This document shows positions 26,142 through 35,507 of a DNA stretch of 64,000 bases, piece by piece. Origin of the DNA: Lachnospiraceae bacterium NK4A179 (GTDB lineage Bacteria; Bacillota; Clostridia; Lachnospirales; Lachnospiraceae). The first letter of the stretch is position 1. Every line of letters begins with the position of its first letter. The position numbers and the translations under genes were made by a program. The stretch covers positions 20,379-84,378 of the forward strand of contig ATWC01000011.1 in the NCBI GenBank assembly GCA_000421045.1, read 5' to 3'. The notes below the pieces were generated by a model, which searched no databases, was not told the DNA's origin, and was given only the letters and a program-made list of their open reading frames with translations.

Positions 26142-27188
26142 ATGAAAGTTGCAGTTCTTGCAGGTGGCACAAGCAGCGAAAGGGAAGTGTCGCTGATTTC
26201 GGGAAAAGGAATATATGAGGCCCTGAAGAGTAAGGGGCACAAGGCAGTGCTTCTGGATGTTTATCTTGGAGTTGATTATGATGCTTCAAAACTTGATGGT
26301 ATTTTTGATGATACCAGAGACTGGGGCGAAGGTGTATCTGCCATCGCTGAGAAGAGCCCGGATCTTAAGGAGATAAAGAAATTAAGAAAAGACGGCGGAA
26401 GATCTTTCTTTGGACCGAATGTGCTTGAAGTATGCAGCAGGGCAGATGTAGTATTCATGGCATTACATGGAGCAAACGGAGAAGATGGAAAGATTCAGGC
26501 AACGTTTGAGCTGCTTGGCATTCCATATACAGGCACAGATTATCTGAGCAGCGGTATCTGCATGAATAAACTTATCTCCAAGGAGATAATGAGGGCTAAC
26601 GGTCTTCCTACTCCGGATGGCTACTATATGAAAATAAACGATCCCATAAAGGAAATAGGATATCCTGCAGTGGTAAAAGCCAACAACGGTGGTTCTTCTG
26701 TAGGTACATATATTGTTAACAGCCTTGATGAGTTTAAGAAGGCACTTACAGATGTTGCGCAGTATGATGAATTTGTAGTGGTTGAAAAGTTTGTCAAAGG
26801 TCGCGAGTTTACATGTGGTGTGATAGATGGCAAGGCTCTTCCTATTGTGGAGATCATTCCGGGGGAAGGCGGCTATGATTATAAGAACAAGTATCAGCCG
26901 GGGATGACCAAAGAAGTTTGCCCCGCTGAACTTAATGCAGCAAAAACAAAGGAAATACAGGAGACATCCGAGCGTATTTATACGGCTCTCAGGCTTAGCG
27001 CTTATGCGCGTCTTGATTTTATGATGGATGAGGATGAGAACATATACTGTCTTGAGGCAAATACGCTTCCGGGCATGACGCCTTCATCGCTCTTGCCCCA
27101 GGAGGCTGCACAGATTGGCTTGGATTATGCGGAACTCTGTGAAAAGCTTATAGAAGTTTCCTTAAAAGAACGAAATAAGGAAAGATGA
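26142..27188 (+). CDS. ddl: D-alanine--D-alanine ligase
   Basis: The 348-residue ATP-grasp protein makes the D-Ala-D-Ala dipeptide for peptidoglycan. Visible are VLAGGTSSEREVSL, the ALHGANGEDGKIQ loop, ATP-binding PAVVKANNGGSSVGT, the omega loop GYDYKNKY with the Tyr/Lys expected for D-Ala as second substrate (not the D-Lac type), and CLEANTLPGMTPSSLLP. It precedes and overlaps murF, the next pathway enzyme. SD AAGGAGAAA precedes the ATG. Confidence 0.96.
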   Translation: MKVAVLAGGTSSEREVSLISGKGIYEALKSKGHKAVLLDVYLGVDYDASKLDGIFDDTRDWGEGVSAIAEKSPDLKEIKKLRKDGGRSFFGPNVLEVCSRADVVFMALHGANGEDGKIQATFELLGIPYTGTDYLSSGICMNKLISKEIMRANGLPTPDGYYMKINDPIKEIGYPAVVKANNGGSSVGTYIVNSLDEFKKALTDVAQYDEFVVVEKFVKGREFTCGVIDGKALPIVEIIPGEGGYDYKNKYQPGMTKEVCPAELNAAKTKEIQETSERIYTALRLSAYARLDFMMDEDENIYCLEANTLPGMTPSSLLPQEAAQIGLDYAELCEKLIEVSLKERNKER

Positions 27189-27190
27189 TC

Positions 27191-28549
27191 ATGAAGGGAA
27201 TGAATGTTTCGGCTATAGCAGCCGCATGCGGGGGAAATCTGTTTGGAGAATTTCCTTCTGAAAAGGAAGCTTCGTGTGTTGTAATAGATTCAAGACTTAT
27301 AGAAAAAGATGGAGTTTTTATCGCGACTAAAGGCGAGCGTGTTGACGGTCACGATTTTATACCACAGGTTTTTGAGAAAGGTGCGCTTGCGGTTGTATGC
27401 GAGAAACTTCCGGAGAATCCTGCGGGTCCGTGTATTCTTGTAAAAGACAGTTTTGAGGCATTGAGGAAAATTGCAGCTTATTACAGGACAGAACTTGATT
27501 GTCATGTTGTGGGAATTACCGGAAGCGTTGGCAAGACAAGCACTAAGGAACTCATTGCATCTGTATTAAGGCAGGGGAAAAAGACCTGCGCCACGGAAAA
27601 GAATTTTAACAATGACATAGGCGTGCCTCTTACGGTACTCCGTATCAGAGAAGATGATGAATACGCAGTCATTGAGATGGGTATCAATCATTTCGGTGAG
27701 ATGAGTGAACTTACAAAAATAGTTCATCCGGATACAGTTGTTTTTACCAATATAGGTGAGTGTCATCTTGAAAATCTTCACGATAGAGACGGTGTATTAA
27801 AAGCAAAGAGTGAGATATTTGAGGGGCTGACCGGAAAAGGAAATGTCATCGTCAATGCATCGGATGATAAGCTCTGTTCATTACAGGAAGTGGCAGGTAG
27901 GCCGACCGTAAGATACGGTTTTGATGAAAGCTTTGATGTGTATGCATCGAAGATCGGGAATGTGAATTTTGAGGGTACTGATACCGTATTGAACATAAAG
28001 GGGAAGGAAGAGTTAAGCGTTCATATTCCTCTTCCCGGAAAGCATATGGTACTCAATGCATGCGCGGCAGCAGCCGTGGGTTTTTCTGCCGGATTAAGCC
28101 TGACGCAGATAAAGAACGGAATAGAAAGCGTTCCCGTAACAGAAGGCAGGAGCCATATTATTAAAACGGACAGATTCAATATAATTGATGACTGTTACAA
28201 TGCAAATCCGACGTCCATGAAAGCGGCACTAGACCTGCTTTCGGGATCCGAGGGACGGAAGGCAGCGATACTCGGAGATATGTTTGAATTGGGTGCTGAT
28301 GAGGCGGAACTTCATGCATCTGTCGGTGAGTATGCGGTAAGATTAAAAACGGATCTGCTTGTTTGCATAGGCGATCTGTCAAAGAATATGTTCAAGGCTG
28401 CGGAGGGCTCGGATACTGAAGCACACTGGTATGCATCGGTCGATGATTTTATACGTGATGCATCTGCAGTGCTTAAAGGAGCTGATACTGTATTGATCAA
28501 AGCTTCTCACAGCATGAACTTCGGAAAGATAGTCGAAGAACTGAAGTGA
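27191..28549 (+). CDS. murF: UDP-N-acetylmuramoyl-tripeptide--D-alanyl-D-alanine ligase
   Basis: The 452-residue Mur ligase adds D-Ala-D-Ala, made by the upstream ddl product, to UDP-MurNAc-tripeptide. Motifs: P-loop GITGSVGKTSTKEL, EKNFNNDIGVP, MGINHFGEM, and the C-terminal IDDCYNANPTSMKAAL. ATG 27185 overlaps the ddl stop, but AGGAAAG at 27178-27184 fits ATG 27191 better; both are possible. Length is normal. Confidence 0.95.
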   Translation: MKGMNVSAIAAACGGNLFGEFPSEKEASCVVIDSRLIEKDGVFIATKGERVDGHDFIPQVFEKGALAVVCEKLPENPAGPCILVKDSFEALRKIAAYYRTELDCHVVGITGSVGKTSTKELIASVLRQGKKTCATEKNFNNDIGVPLTVLRIREDDEYAVIEMGINHFGEMSELTKIVHPDTVVFTNIGECHLENLHDRDGVLKAKSEIFEGLTGKGNVIVNASDDKLCSLQEVAGRPTVRYGFDESFDVYASKIGNVNFEGTDTVLNIKGKEELSVHIPLPGKHMVLNACAAAAVGFSAGLSLTQIKNGIESVPVTEGRSHIIKTDRFNIIDDCYNANPTSMKAALDLLSGSEGRKAAILGDMFELGADEAELHASVGEYAVRLKTDLLVCIGDLSKNMFKAAEGSDTEAHWYASVDDFIRDASAVLKGADTVLIKASHSMNFGKIVEELK

Positions 28550-28603
28550 TCTTAGGGTCAAAAGTTACAAAGCAATTTCTTTAAAATGCTCAGGAGGTAT
28601 TCT

Positions 28604-29986
28604 ATGGATTATGACGTGATAATAATAGGTGCGGGCCCGGGCGGCATATTCAGTGCCTATGAACTGGTAAAACTCAGAAAAGATCTGAAGATTGCTGTTT
28701 TTGAAGTGGGCAATCCGCTTGAAAAAAGAAAATGTCCGATAGACGGAGAGAAGATAAAGAGCTGCGTAGGCTGCAAACCCTGTTCCATAATGAACGGATT
28801 TGGAGGCGCAGGAGCCTTTTCTGACGGAAAATATAATATAACAAATCAGTTTGGCGGAACGCTTTATGAATATGTGGGAAAGAAAAAAGCTATTGAGCTT
28901 ATGAAGTATGTGGATGATATCAATACTTCACATGGCGGTGCACAGACAAAGCTTTATTCCACAGCAAACACAGATATAAAGAAACTCTGCCTTAAGAATG
29001 ACCTGCATCTGCTGGATGCATCTGTAAGACATCTCGGAACAGATATTAATTATGTCGTTCTTGAAAATATTTACAATGAACTGAAGAACAGCGTAGATTT
29101 CCATTTTCTTTCATTTGTTGAAAAGGTAGAGATGGAAAAAGACGGAAGCTACAAAGTGTATGTGAAGGATGAAAGCTTTACGTCAAAATACTGCATCATT
29201 TCGGCAGGCCGCAGCGGAAGCAAGTGGATGGAGCAGGTAAGCCGTGACCTTGAGATACCTACAAAATCAAACCGTGTGGATATAGGCGTAAGAGTTGAAC
29301 TTCCTTATGAAGTGTTCTCGCATCTTACCGATGAACTTTATGAAAGCAAGATAGTCTACAGAACTGCGAAGTACGGAGATCTTGTCAGAACTTTCTGTAT
29401 GAATCCCAAGGGTGCTGTTGTTAATGAAAATACAAACGGTATCGTGACCGTGAACGGACACAGCTACGAGGATCCTGAGAAACAGACCGAGAATACAAAC
29501 TTTGCGCTCCTTGTGGCAAAGCATTTCTCGGAACCTTTTAAGGACAGTAACGGTTATGGTGAGAGTATAGCAAAGCTTTCGAACATGCTGGGAGGCGGAG
29601 TGATAGTCCAGCGTTTCGGGGATCTTACAACAGGTCACCGCAGCACACAGTCACGTATTGATGAAGCTTTCATCACGCCTACACTTGCCGCCACACCGGG
29701 AGACTTAAGTCTTGTTATGCCCAAGCGTATACTCGATGGGATCATAGAGATGGTCTACAAGCTTGATAAGATCGCACCCGGCACAGCCAATGATGATACG
29801 CTTCTTTATGGCGTGGAAGTAAAATTCTACAACATGGAAGTGGATATAAATGAGAATCTTGAAACGCTGCATAAGAATCTTTTCATTATCGGTGATTGCA
29901 GCGGTATCACACATTCACTTTCACATGCATCAGCCAGCGGTATTCATGTGGCAAGATGCATAGCAGAAAGAAATTATAATAAATGA
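28604..29986 (+). CDS. FAD-dependent oxidoreductase (FixC/GG-reductase-like)
   Basis: Starting at ATG 28604 (AGGAGG at 28592-28597) the protein has 460 residues. The FAD fingerprint YDVIIIGAGPGGI is at the N-terminus. A cysteine-rich stretch, CPIDGEKIKSCVGCKPC, at residues ~45-61 precedes GFGGAGAFSDGKYN. A second flavin motif is near the C-terminus (NLFIIGDCSGIT). This family is widespread in Firmicutes, with no defined substrate. The four or five cysteines suggest a metal or redox site. Confidence 0.9.
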   Translation: MDYDVIIIGAGPGGIFSAYELVKLRKDLKIAVFEVGNPLEKRKCPIDGEKIKSCVGCKPCSIMNGFGGAGAFSDGKYNITNQFGGTLYEYVGKKKAIELMKYVDDINTSHGGAQTKLYSTANTDIKKLCLKNDLHLLDASVRHLGTDINYVVLENIYNELKNSVDFHFLSFVEKVEMEKDGSYKVYVKDESFTSKYCIISAGRSGSKWMEQVSRDLEIPTKSNRVDIGVRVELPYEVFSHLTDELYESKIVYRTAKYGDLVRTFCMNPKGAVVNENTNGIVTVNGHSYEDPEKQTENTNFALLVAKHFSEPFKDSNGYGESIAKLSNMLGGGVIVQRFGDLTTGHRSTQSRIDEAFITPTLAATPGDLSLVMPKRILDGIIEMVYKLDKIAPGTANDDTLLYGVEVKFYNMEVDINENLETLHKNLFIIGDCSGITHSLSHASASGIHVARCIAERNYNK

Positions 29987-29990
29987 TATG

Positions 29991-30037
29991 AAAAAACAAC
30001 GACAGACCTCAAAGGTCTGCCGTTGTTTTATTTTTTT
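29991..30037. terminator. Bidirectional terminator between flavoprotein and AraC genes
   Basis: AACAACG-A-CAGACC (29995-30008) pairs with GGTCTG-C-CGTTGTT (30014-30027); A-rich before and T-rich after, so it can work on both strands. Confidence 0.88.
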
Positions 30038-30782
30038 ATACGCCCTCCGGGCCTATTGCTGCGGCCTGTCTGAATTGCCCCGGCGTCATGCCGGTGGCTT
30101 TTCTGAATACGCTGTTGAAAGCACTCTGACTTGAGAAGCCAAGTGACAGTGCAATATCCATATATGAATAATCGGAATATATCAGCATGTTTTTGGCTGT
30201 GCTGATACGGGCATTGGTCGTGAATTCCTTCACATTGCAGCCTGTCTCTTTAAGGAAAAGCTTTGAGAGATAGGTTTTATCTATACCAAGATAATTTGCG
30301 AGTATCTCGTTTGTGATCTTTTCATGAAGGTTTGAGTAAATATAGTCGATGCATTTTCTGATATGGAGAGAAACTGCGTTGACCTTCTGGAGATCTTTCA
30401 TTCTCTCGGCATAATCTATCTGCATCTCACCCTGTATGTCTATCAGTTCTTTTACAGTGGTGGCAGCATCGGCCCTGAGTATGTAAATATCACTCAGAGC
30501 ATAAGCAGTATCGATGTCCATGCCGTCTCGAACACATACTCTTGAAGTGACTGCAGTCGAGATGATCACATGGTATCTTGCATTTCTGAGTGGATCCTCC
30601 GAAAGAAGTCCTTTGCCCTGGAAAAAATTCTTCTTTCTTTCGGCGACCATTTCCTTAACTTTTTCAACATTGCCCGAGCTTATATCCTTATAACGTTCGA
30701 ACTCAACCTTGAAAGGAGTACGCCTGAAGTCGATCTCACGCTGGATATAAAGGTGGTAATTGAGATCTGAATTTGTATTCAA
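30036..30782 (-). CDS. AraC-family transcriptional regulator
   Basis: The 248-residue protein has an N-terminal helical sensor-like domain of unknown type (residues 1-140, including VVISTAVTSRVCVRDGMD...) and a C-terminal AraC double HTH (KITNEILANYLGIDKTYLSKLF...DIALSLGFSSQSAFNSVFRKATGMTPGQF). The start is TTG at 30782 after SD AGGGGAT; the next Met is too far in. It is divergent from the MATE pump, with a 7-bp palindrome between them, so control of the pump is plausible (inference). Confidence 0.9.
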   Translation of the reverse strand: MNTNSDLNYHLYIQREIDFRRTPFKVEFERYKDISSGNVEKVKEMVAERKKNFFQGKGLLSEDPLRNARYHVIISTAVTSRVCVRDGMDIDTAYALSDIYILRADAATTVKELIDIQGEMQIDYAERMKDLQKVNAVSLHIRKCIDYIYSNLHEKITNEILANYLGIDKTYLSKLFLKETGCNVKEFTTNARISTAKNMLIYSDYSYMDIALSLGFSSQSAFNSVFRKATGMTPGQFRQAAAIGPEGV

Positions 30783-30812
30783 TTTTTATCCCCTATGAAT
30801 GATTAGTACCTG

Positions 30813-30832
30813 CGTAACATAAGAGTGTTACG
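30813..30832. promoter_or_regulatory. Palindrome between AraC and MATE genes
   Basis: CGTAACA-TAAGAG-TGTTACG, perfect 7-bp arms, in the 184-nt divergent intergenic region (30783-30966). A candidate operator. AraC proteins more often use direct repeats, so a different regulator is possible. Confidence 0.5.
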
Positions 30833-30966
30833 GATACATAAACAGTATGCCACATTTTTGCAACATAGTCCAAGGAAATGATATAAAAAACGTTTTAAAA
30901 AAGTAAATTAAACAACATAAAGGGATGAGATAAAGCACATATGTAGGTTATTCGGAGAAGAGTGCC

Positions 30967-32334
30967 ATGAAGAAGACATATGACCTGACGGTAGGAAATC
31001 CTGCCAGACTTATATTGAATTTCTATTTCCCTATGTTGTTCACCAATTTACTGCAGCAGGTTTACAATGTTGTGGATACGGCGATCGTAGGAAAAGGTCT
31101 GGGAGACAATGCGTTGGGCGCGGTCGGAAACATGTCATCGATCATGTTCTTCACCTTCGGGTTTTCGATGGGCCTTACAAATGGTTTTGCCGTTATAATC
31201 GGACAGTATTTCGGAGCCGGTGATAAAAAGAATCTCAGAAAAACGATCGCAGCTTCAGCAACGCTTTCAGCCATACTTGCTGTGTTGCTTACGCTGATAA
31301 GCAGTATAGCTTTACGGCCTCTGCTGGTTGCGATGCAGACTGACCCTTTGATACTGGATGACAGCCTTAAGTATGGACATATACTTTTGGGATGCATAGC
31401 GGTCACCATATCATATAACCTTGTTTCCGGAGTGCTTCGTGCATTGGGAGACAGTCGCACACCGTTAATGGCTATAATCGTTGCGACGGTGATCAATATA
31501 GTATTTGACTGGATAGCGATCAATAAATGGGGTATGGGTGTTGAAGGCCCCGCATATGTAACTGTTATTGCTCAGATAGTTTCAACCCTGATATGTCTGG
31601 TCAGATTCAGAAAAATTGAGGAAGCGATACCTAAACGTGCCGATTTCAGACCGGATATGGTAATGTTTTCAAAACTTCTGGGGAACGGTGTTCCTATGGC
31701 GCTGATGAATTCGATCACTGCCGTAGGATGCATGATAGTACAGTACTTTGTAAACGGCATGGGCCTTGTTTATACATCCGCATACTCGGCCTGCAGCAAA
31801 TATCTGAATATCTTCATGATGCCTTCTTCAACGGCCGGCAATACGCTTTCGACTTATACAAGTCAGAACTATGGCGCGAAGAAGTATATCCGCATAAAAC
31901 AGGGACTTCAGATATGTTTGACCATAGCACTTATATCTTATGTACTTCTGGGATCTGTTATGGTATTTGGTTCGGAGCAGCTTGCAGGATTCATGCTTAC
32001 GGGATCCGAACAGATAAAACTTGCTTCGGGCTTCCTGATCAGATGCGGGATCATGATATTCGCAGTGGACTTTCTGTTTATAGTCCGCAATGCGGTTCAG
32101 GGAATGGGAAAGCCGTTTATACCGATGCTTTCCGGGATACTTGAAATGGTCTTACGTATCGGAACGATAATGATATTCACAGCAGGTGCCGGTTTCGCAG
32201 CAGCTTCTTATGCAGAGATAGCAGCCTGGACCGGAGCGTTGCTTATGAATATATATGCTTTTGTCAGAGTGTATCGTCCACTTATTGCTGACAGTGGATA
32301 TCGACTAAACAGGACGGTTGCTCCGGCAAAGTAG
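30967..32334 (+). CDS. MATE-family efflux transporter
   Basis: The 455-residue protein has 12 predicted membrane segments with the internal duplication of MATE proteins: PMLFTNLLQQVYNVVDTAIVGKGLG at the start of repeat 1 and MALMNSITAVGCMIVQYFVNGMG at the start of repeat 2. Such pumps export drugs or metabolites driven by Na+ or H+. SD GGAGAAG about 9 nt before the ATG. It stands alone, divergent from an AraC regulator. Confidence 0.93.
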   Translation: MKKTYDLTVGNPARLILNFYFPMLFTNLLQQVYNVVDTAIVGKGLGDNALGAVGNMSSIMFFTFGFSMGLTNGFAVIIGQYFGAGDKKNLRKTIAASATLSAILAVLLTLISSIALRPLLVAMQTDPLILDDSLKYGHILLGCIAVTISYNLVSGVLRALGDSRTPLMAIIVATVINIVFDWIAINKWGMGVEGPAYVTVIAQIVSTLICLVRFRKIEEAIPKRADFRPDMVMFSKLLGNGVPMALMNSITAVGCMIVQYFVNGMGLVYTSAYSACSKYLNIFMMPSSTAGNTLSTYTSQNYGAKKYIRIKQGLQICLTIALISYVLLGSVMVFGSEQLAGFMLTGSEQIKLASGFLIRCGIMIFAVDFLFIVRNAVQGMGKPFIPMLSGILEMVLRIGTIMIFTAGAGFAAASYAEIAAWTGALLMNIYAFVRVYRPLIADSGYRLNRTVAPAK

Positions 32335-32365
32335 CATATTTATAACCCACCATACCCCCCTATGG

Positions 32366-32404
32366 AAAAAATGCCGCCCTTGCCCGGACGGCATTTTTTT
32401 TGTG
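32366..32404. terminator. Terminator between MATE and plsC genes (convergent)
   Basis: AAATGCCG (32369-32376) pairs with CGGCATTT (32389-32396), with an A run before and a T run after. Confidence 0.85.
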
Positions 32405-32423
32405 CGATCATGAGATATTTCCG

Positions 32424-33161
32424 TCAGATCATTGCCTGATTCCTGTTGTATACCTGTATCATCTGTTCCCTGATCTTGTCGGGGAGCTCTCTCTTCTCGG
32501 CTCTTCCCATTCCTGTCATATCGATGGGTTTCATATATTCGATGATAACGTGCTGTGACTTTATGGCAGGGAGATGATCCTCGAATATCGGAGAAGTGTT
32601 ATTGAGTACCACCGGAACTATACGGCAGCCTGCCATTTCGGCAATCTTGAAGCTTCCCTTGTGGAATTCGAGGATAGTTTCCTCCGTATTCTTGTTTCTT
32701 GTTCCTTCGGGGAAGATCGCCATTGAAATGCCTTTTTTGATCTTGTTTACGGATGATTTCATCATGTTAAGTCCCTTTCTGGGATTGTCTCTGTCAAGAA
32801 ACTCGCAGTGGAGGAACATCATCCATGTGCTGAGGGTTGCATACTTTGCCATCTCTTTCTTGGCGATAAATCCGGTAAGTCCGGGCATAAGAGTATAAGT
32901 GAGGATAATGTCAAAGATGCTCCTGTGATTCATTACATAGAGTACTGCTTCATCCTTTGGTACGTTTTCATAACCTATGACTGTCTTCTTTATTCCGGAG
33001 AGCTTTATGACTACGCCAAAAGCCCAGTTTACTATGCGGAGACTTGTTTTATCCCTCACATCGGGCGCCACAAAGCCTATCAGAAGCATTACCAGCTGGA
33101 TGGGGATTGAAACTATCAAAAAAATCACGAGAAGTATTGCAATTATAATAAATCTGATCAT
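32424..33161 (-). CDS. 1-acyl-sn-glycerol-3-phosphate acyltransferase (PlsC-like)
   Basis: The 245-residue protein has N-terminal membrane segments (residues ~1-30) and the acyltransferase motifs NHRSIFD (the catalytic HX4D), FLDRDNPRKG and FPEGTRNKN. It makes phosphatidic acid from lyso-PA at the inner membrane face. SD GTGAGGAAA is near the ATG. It is divergent from the aguB operon, 102 nt apart. Confidence 0.93.
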   Translation of the reverse strand: MIRFIIIAILLVIFLIVSIPIQLVMLLIGFVAPDVRDKTSLRIVNWAFGVVIKLSGIKKTVIGYENVPKDEAVLYVMNHRSIFDIILTYTLMPGLTGFIAKKEMAKYATLSTWMMFLHCEFLDRDNPRKGLNMMKSSVNKIKKGISMAIFPEGTRNKNTEETILEFHKGSFKIAEMAGCRIVPVVLNNTSPIFEDHLPAIKSQHVIIEYMKPIDMTGMGRAEKRELPDKIREQMIQVYNRNQAMI

Positions 33162-33227
33162 ATTAATATTTCCTCACTTTAATAATGCATGGTTATGTCC
33201 GTGATCATTTTACTACACCGCCTGTTT

Positions 33228-33256
33228 TTGTAAAATCCCCACTGATGCTTTATAAT
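33228..33256 (+). promoter_or_regulatory. Promoter of the aguB operon, giving a leaderless message
   Basis: TTGTAA (33228-33233), 17-nt spacer, TATAAT (33251-33256). The expected start of transcription is 33263-33264, which is the A of the ATG. No SD exists, and an in-frame stop at 33243-33245 rules out an earlier start. Confidence 0.65.
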
Positions 33257-33263
33257 AGTGTCC

Positions 33264-34145
33264 ATGCGAAATCTGAATCTTTCCGTCTGCCAGATGCAGA
33301 TGACAGACGATGTAAATGAAAATATCTGCAAAGCTGACAAACTGGTGCGTGAGGCTGCGGAGAAAGGAGCAAATGTCATACTCCTTCCGGAGCTTTTTGA
33401 ACGTCCCTATTTCTGCCAGGAACGCAGATATGATTTTTATGAATATGCCAAAACAGTGGATGAGGATCCTGCAGTCATTCATTTCTGCAAGACTGCAAAA
33501 GAGCTTCATGCCGTGATCCCTGTGAGTTTTTATGAGAAGGCGGGAACAGTTCTTTATAACAGCATTGCAATGATAAATGCGGATGGAAGCCTCATGGGTG
33601 TGTACAGAAAGACACATATTCCCGATGATCATTTCTATCAGGAAAAGTTTTATTTCACCCCCGGCGATACAGGTTTTAAAGTATGGGATACCGAGTTTGG
33701 AAAGATAGGTACCGGCATATGCTGGGACCAGTGGTTCCCCGAAGCTGCAAGATGTATGGCACTTAAGGGGGCGGAAGTGTTGCTTTATCCTACTGCTATC
33801 GGTTCGGAACCTGTGCTTGAGACAGATTCCATGCCGCACTGGCGCAGATGCATGCAGGGCCATGCAGGCTGCAATCTTATGCCTCTTGCTGCGGCCAACC
33901 GTATCGGGAAAGAAGCGGTTAAGCCATGCCCTGAAAATAATGAACAGAGTTCAGAACTGATTTTTTACGGTTCATCATTTATATGTGATGAGACGGGAGA
34001 TATAAAGGAATCTGCGGGAAGGGATAAGGAGGAAGTCCTTGTGCATTCCTTCGACCTTGATGAGATCAGTGAATTGAGAATGAGCTGGGGGGTATTCAGG
34101 GACAGAAGACCCGGAATGTACAAGACGCTCAGCGGACAGGAGTAG
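33264..34145 (+). CDS. aguB: N-carbamoylputrescine amidase
   Basis: The 293-residue carbon-nitrogen hydrolase of the nitrilase family converts N-carbamoylputrescine to putrescine. The catalytic triad is visible: Glu in LLPELFE, Lys in YRKTHIPDDHFYQEKFYF, Cys in GTGICWDQWFPEAAR. The conserved LSWGVFRDRRP-like C-terminus supports AguB rather than other nitrilases. No aguA is seen nearby. ATG 33264 or GTG 33258; the promoter position favours the ATG and a leaderless mRNA. It is 6 nt before trkA. Confidence 0.93.
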   Translation: MRNLNLSVCQMQMTDDVNENICKADKLVREAAEKGANVILLPELFERPYFCQERRYDFYEYAKTVDEDPAVIHFCKTAKELHAVIPVSFYEKAGTVLYNSIAMINADGSLMGVYRKTHIPDDHFYQEKFYFTPGDTGFKVWDTEFGKIGTGICWDQWFPEAARCMALKGAEVLLYPTAIGSEPVLETDSMPHWRRCMQGHAGCNLMPLAAANRIGKEAVKPCPENNEQSSELIFYGSSFICDETGDIKESAGRDKEEVLVHSFDLDEISELRMSWGVFRDRRPGMYKTLSGQE

Positions 34146-34151
34146 ATCTGT

Positions 34152-35507
34152 ATGAAGGTTATAATCGTAGGCTGCGGTAAACTTGGACTCCTGCTTGCAA
34201 AGCAGCTTTCTGATGAAGATACGGATGTTACGGTCATAGACCAGAATGCCGAAAAACTTTCACGTGCGCTTTCGATGGTCGATGTGCAGGGAGTGGCCGG
34301 TAATGGCACATCTTTCAGAACACAGGCTGAAGCGGGTGTTCCGGAAGGCGATCTGATGATCGCCGTAACAGGCGCTGATGAGGTGAACCTTTTATGCTGT
34401 CTTATTGCAAAGCATTCCGGTGTGAAGCATACGATAGCCAGGGTCCGCAATCCTGTTTATAACGATGAAGTATCGTTTCTGTCCGGCCGTATGGGAATAT
34501 CGATGGCGATCAATCCCGAGCTTGTATGTGCCGAAAATATAGCCAGACTTATAGAGGTGCCTGCGGCACTGGAGATCACTTCTTTTGTGCGCGGTCGTGT
34601 TGATCTGTTAAAACTCCCGATACCGGAAGGGTCTGTATTGAACGGTATCACGGTCATGGAGTTCGCTTCTAAGATACACAGAGGCACTCTTATCTGCGCG
34701 ATAGCCAGAGGAGGGGAAGTCATCATCCCTGATGGTCATACGAAGCTTATGGCCGGTGATGATATGTATGTCATCACTCCTCCTGTGCAGATACACAAGC
34801 TGCTCAGCAAGATAGGCATAAAAGAAAAACCCGTTAAGAACGTGACTATTGCAGGAGGCGGTACCACAGCTTATTATCTTGCAAAGCGTCTTGAAAGGGA
34901 TTCGATCGATGTGAAGATCATCGAGATGGACAGGAAGCGTGCAGAACAGTTAAGTGATATGCTTCCCGAAGTGATGGTCATAAACGGTGATGCATCCGAC
35001 AGACAGCTCCTTATGGAAGAAGGTGCTGCTGAGTGGGATGGCTTTGTGACTCTCACCGGTCTTGATGAAGAGAATATGGTACTTAGCATGTTTATCAATA
35101 AAGTGGGACATGCAAAGACGATAACAAAGCTTAATCATATTTCTTTTGAAGAAGTTGTAGCGGACCTGCCGCTCGGCTCAACCGTAAGCCCAAAGGATTC
35201 CATTGCAAAGATGATCATACAGTATGTCAGGGCGATGGAGAATTCATACGGCAGCAACGTAGAGACATTGAGCCGTATCCTTGATGACAGGGCAGAGGTT
35301 CTTGAGTTTGCGATCAGAGGTGAGTCTAAAGTGACGGGTAAGCCGCTTATGGAACTTTCTCTTAAGAACGGACTCCTCGTATGTGCAATAGTACGTGACG
35401 GTAAGGTTATAACCCCCGGCGGTCATGATGAGATAAGGATTGGCGACAATGTTGTGATCGTGACAACAAACAAGGGACTCAGGGATATTAAGGATATACT
35501 TTTATGA
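34152..35507 (+). CDS. trkA: Trk potassium uptake protein TrkA
   Basis: The 451-residue protein has two RCK units, each an NAD-binding Rossmann domain (IIVGCGKLGLLLA at residue ~3; TIAGGGTTAYYLA at ~236) followed by a TrkA-C domain. It is the cytosolic regulatory subunit that gates the TrkH channel. It overlaps trkH by 4 nt (ATGA). Length is normal for the double-RCK TrkA. Confidence 0.95.
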   Translation: MKVIIVGCGKLGLLLAKQLSDEDTDVTVIDQNAEKLSRALSMVDVQGVAGNGTSFRTQAEAGVPEGDLMIAVTGADEVNLLCCLIAKHSGVKHTIARVRNPVYNDEVSFLSGRMGISMAINPELVCAENIARLIEVPAALEITSFVRGRVDLLKLPIPEGSVLNGITVMEFASKIHRGTLICAIARGGEVIIPDGHTKLMAGDDMYVITPPVQIHKLLSKIGIKEKPVKNVTIAGGGTTAYYLAKRLERDSIDVKIIEMDRKRAEQLSDMLPEVMVINGDASDRQLLMEEGAAEWDGFVTLTGLDEENMVLSMFINKVGHAKTITKLNHISFEEVVADLPLGSTVSPKDSIAKMIIQYVRAMENSYGSNVETLSRILDDRAEVLEFAIRGESKVTGKPLMELSLKNGLLVCAIVRDGKVITPGGHDEIRIGDNVVIVTTNKGLRDIKDILL

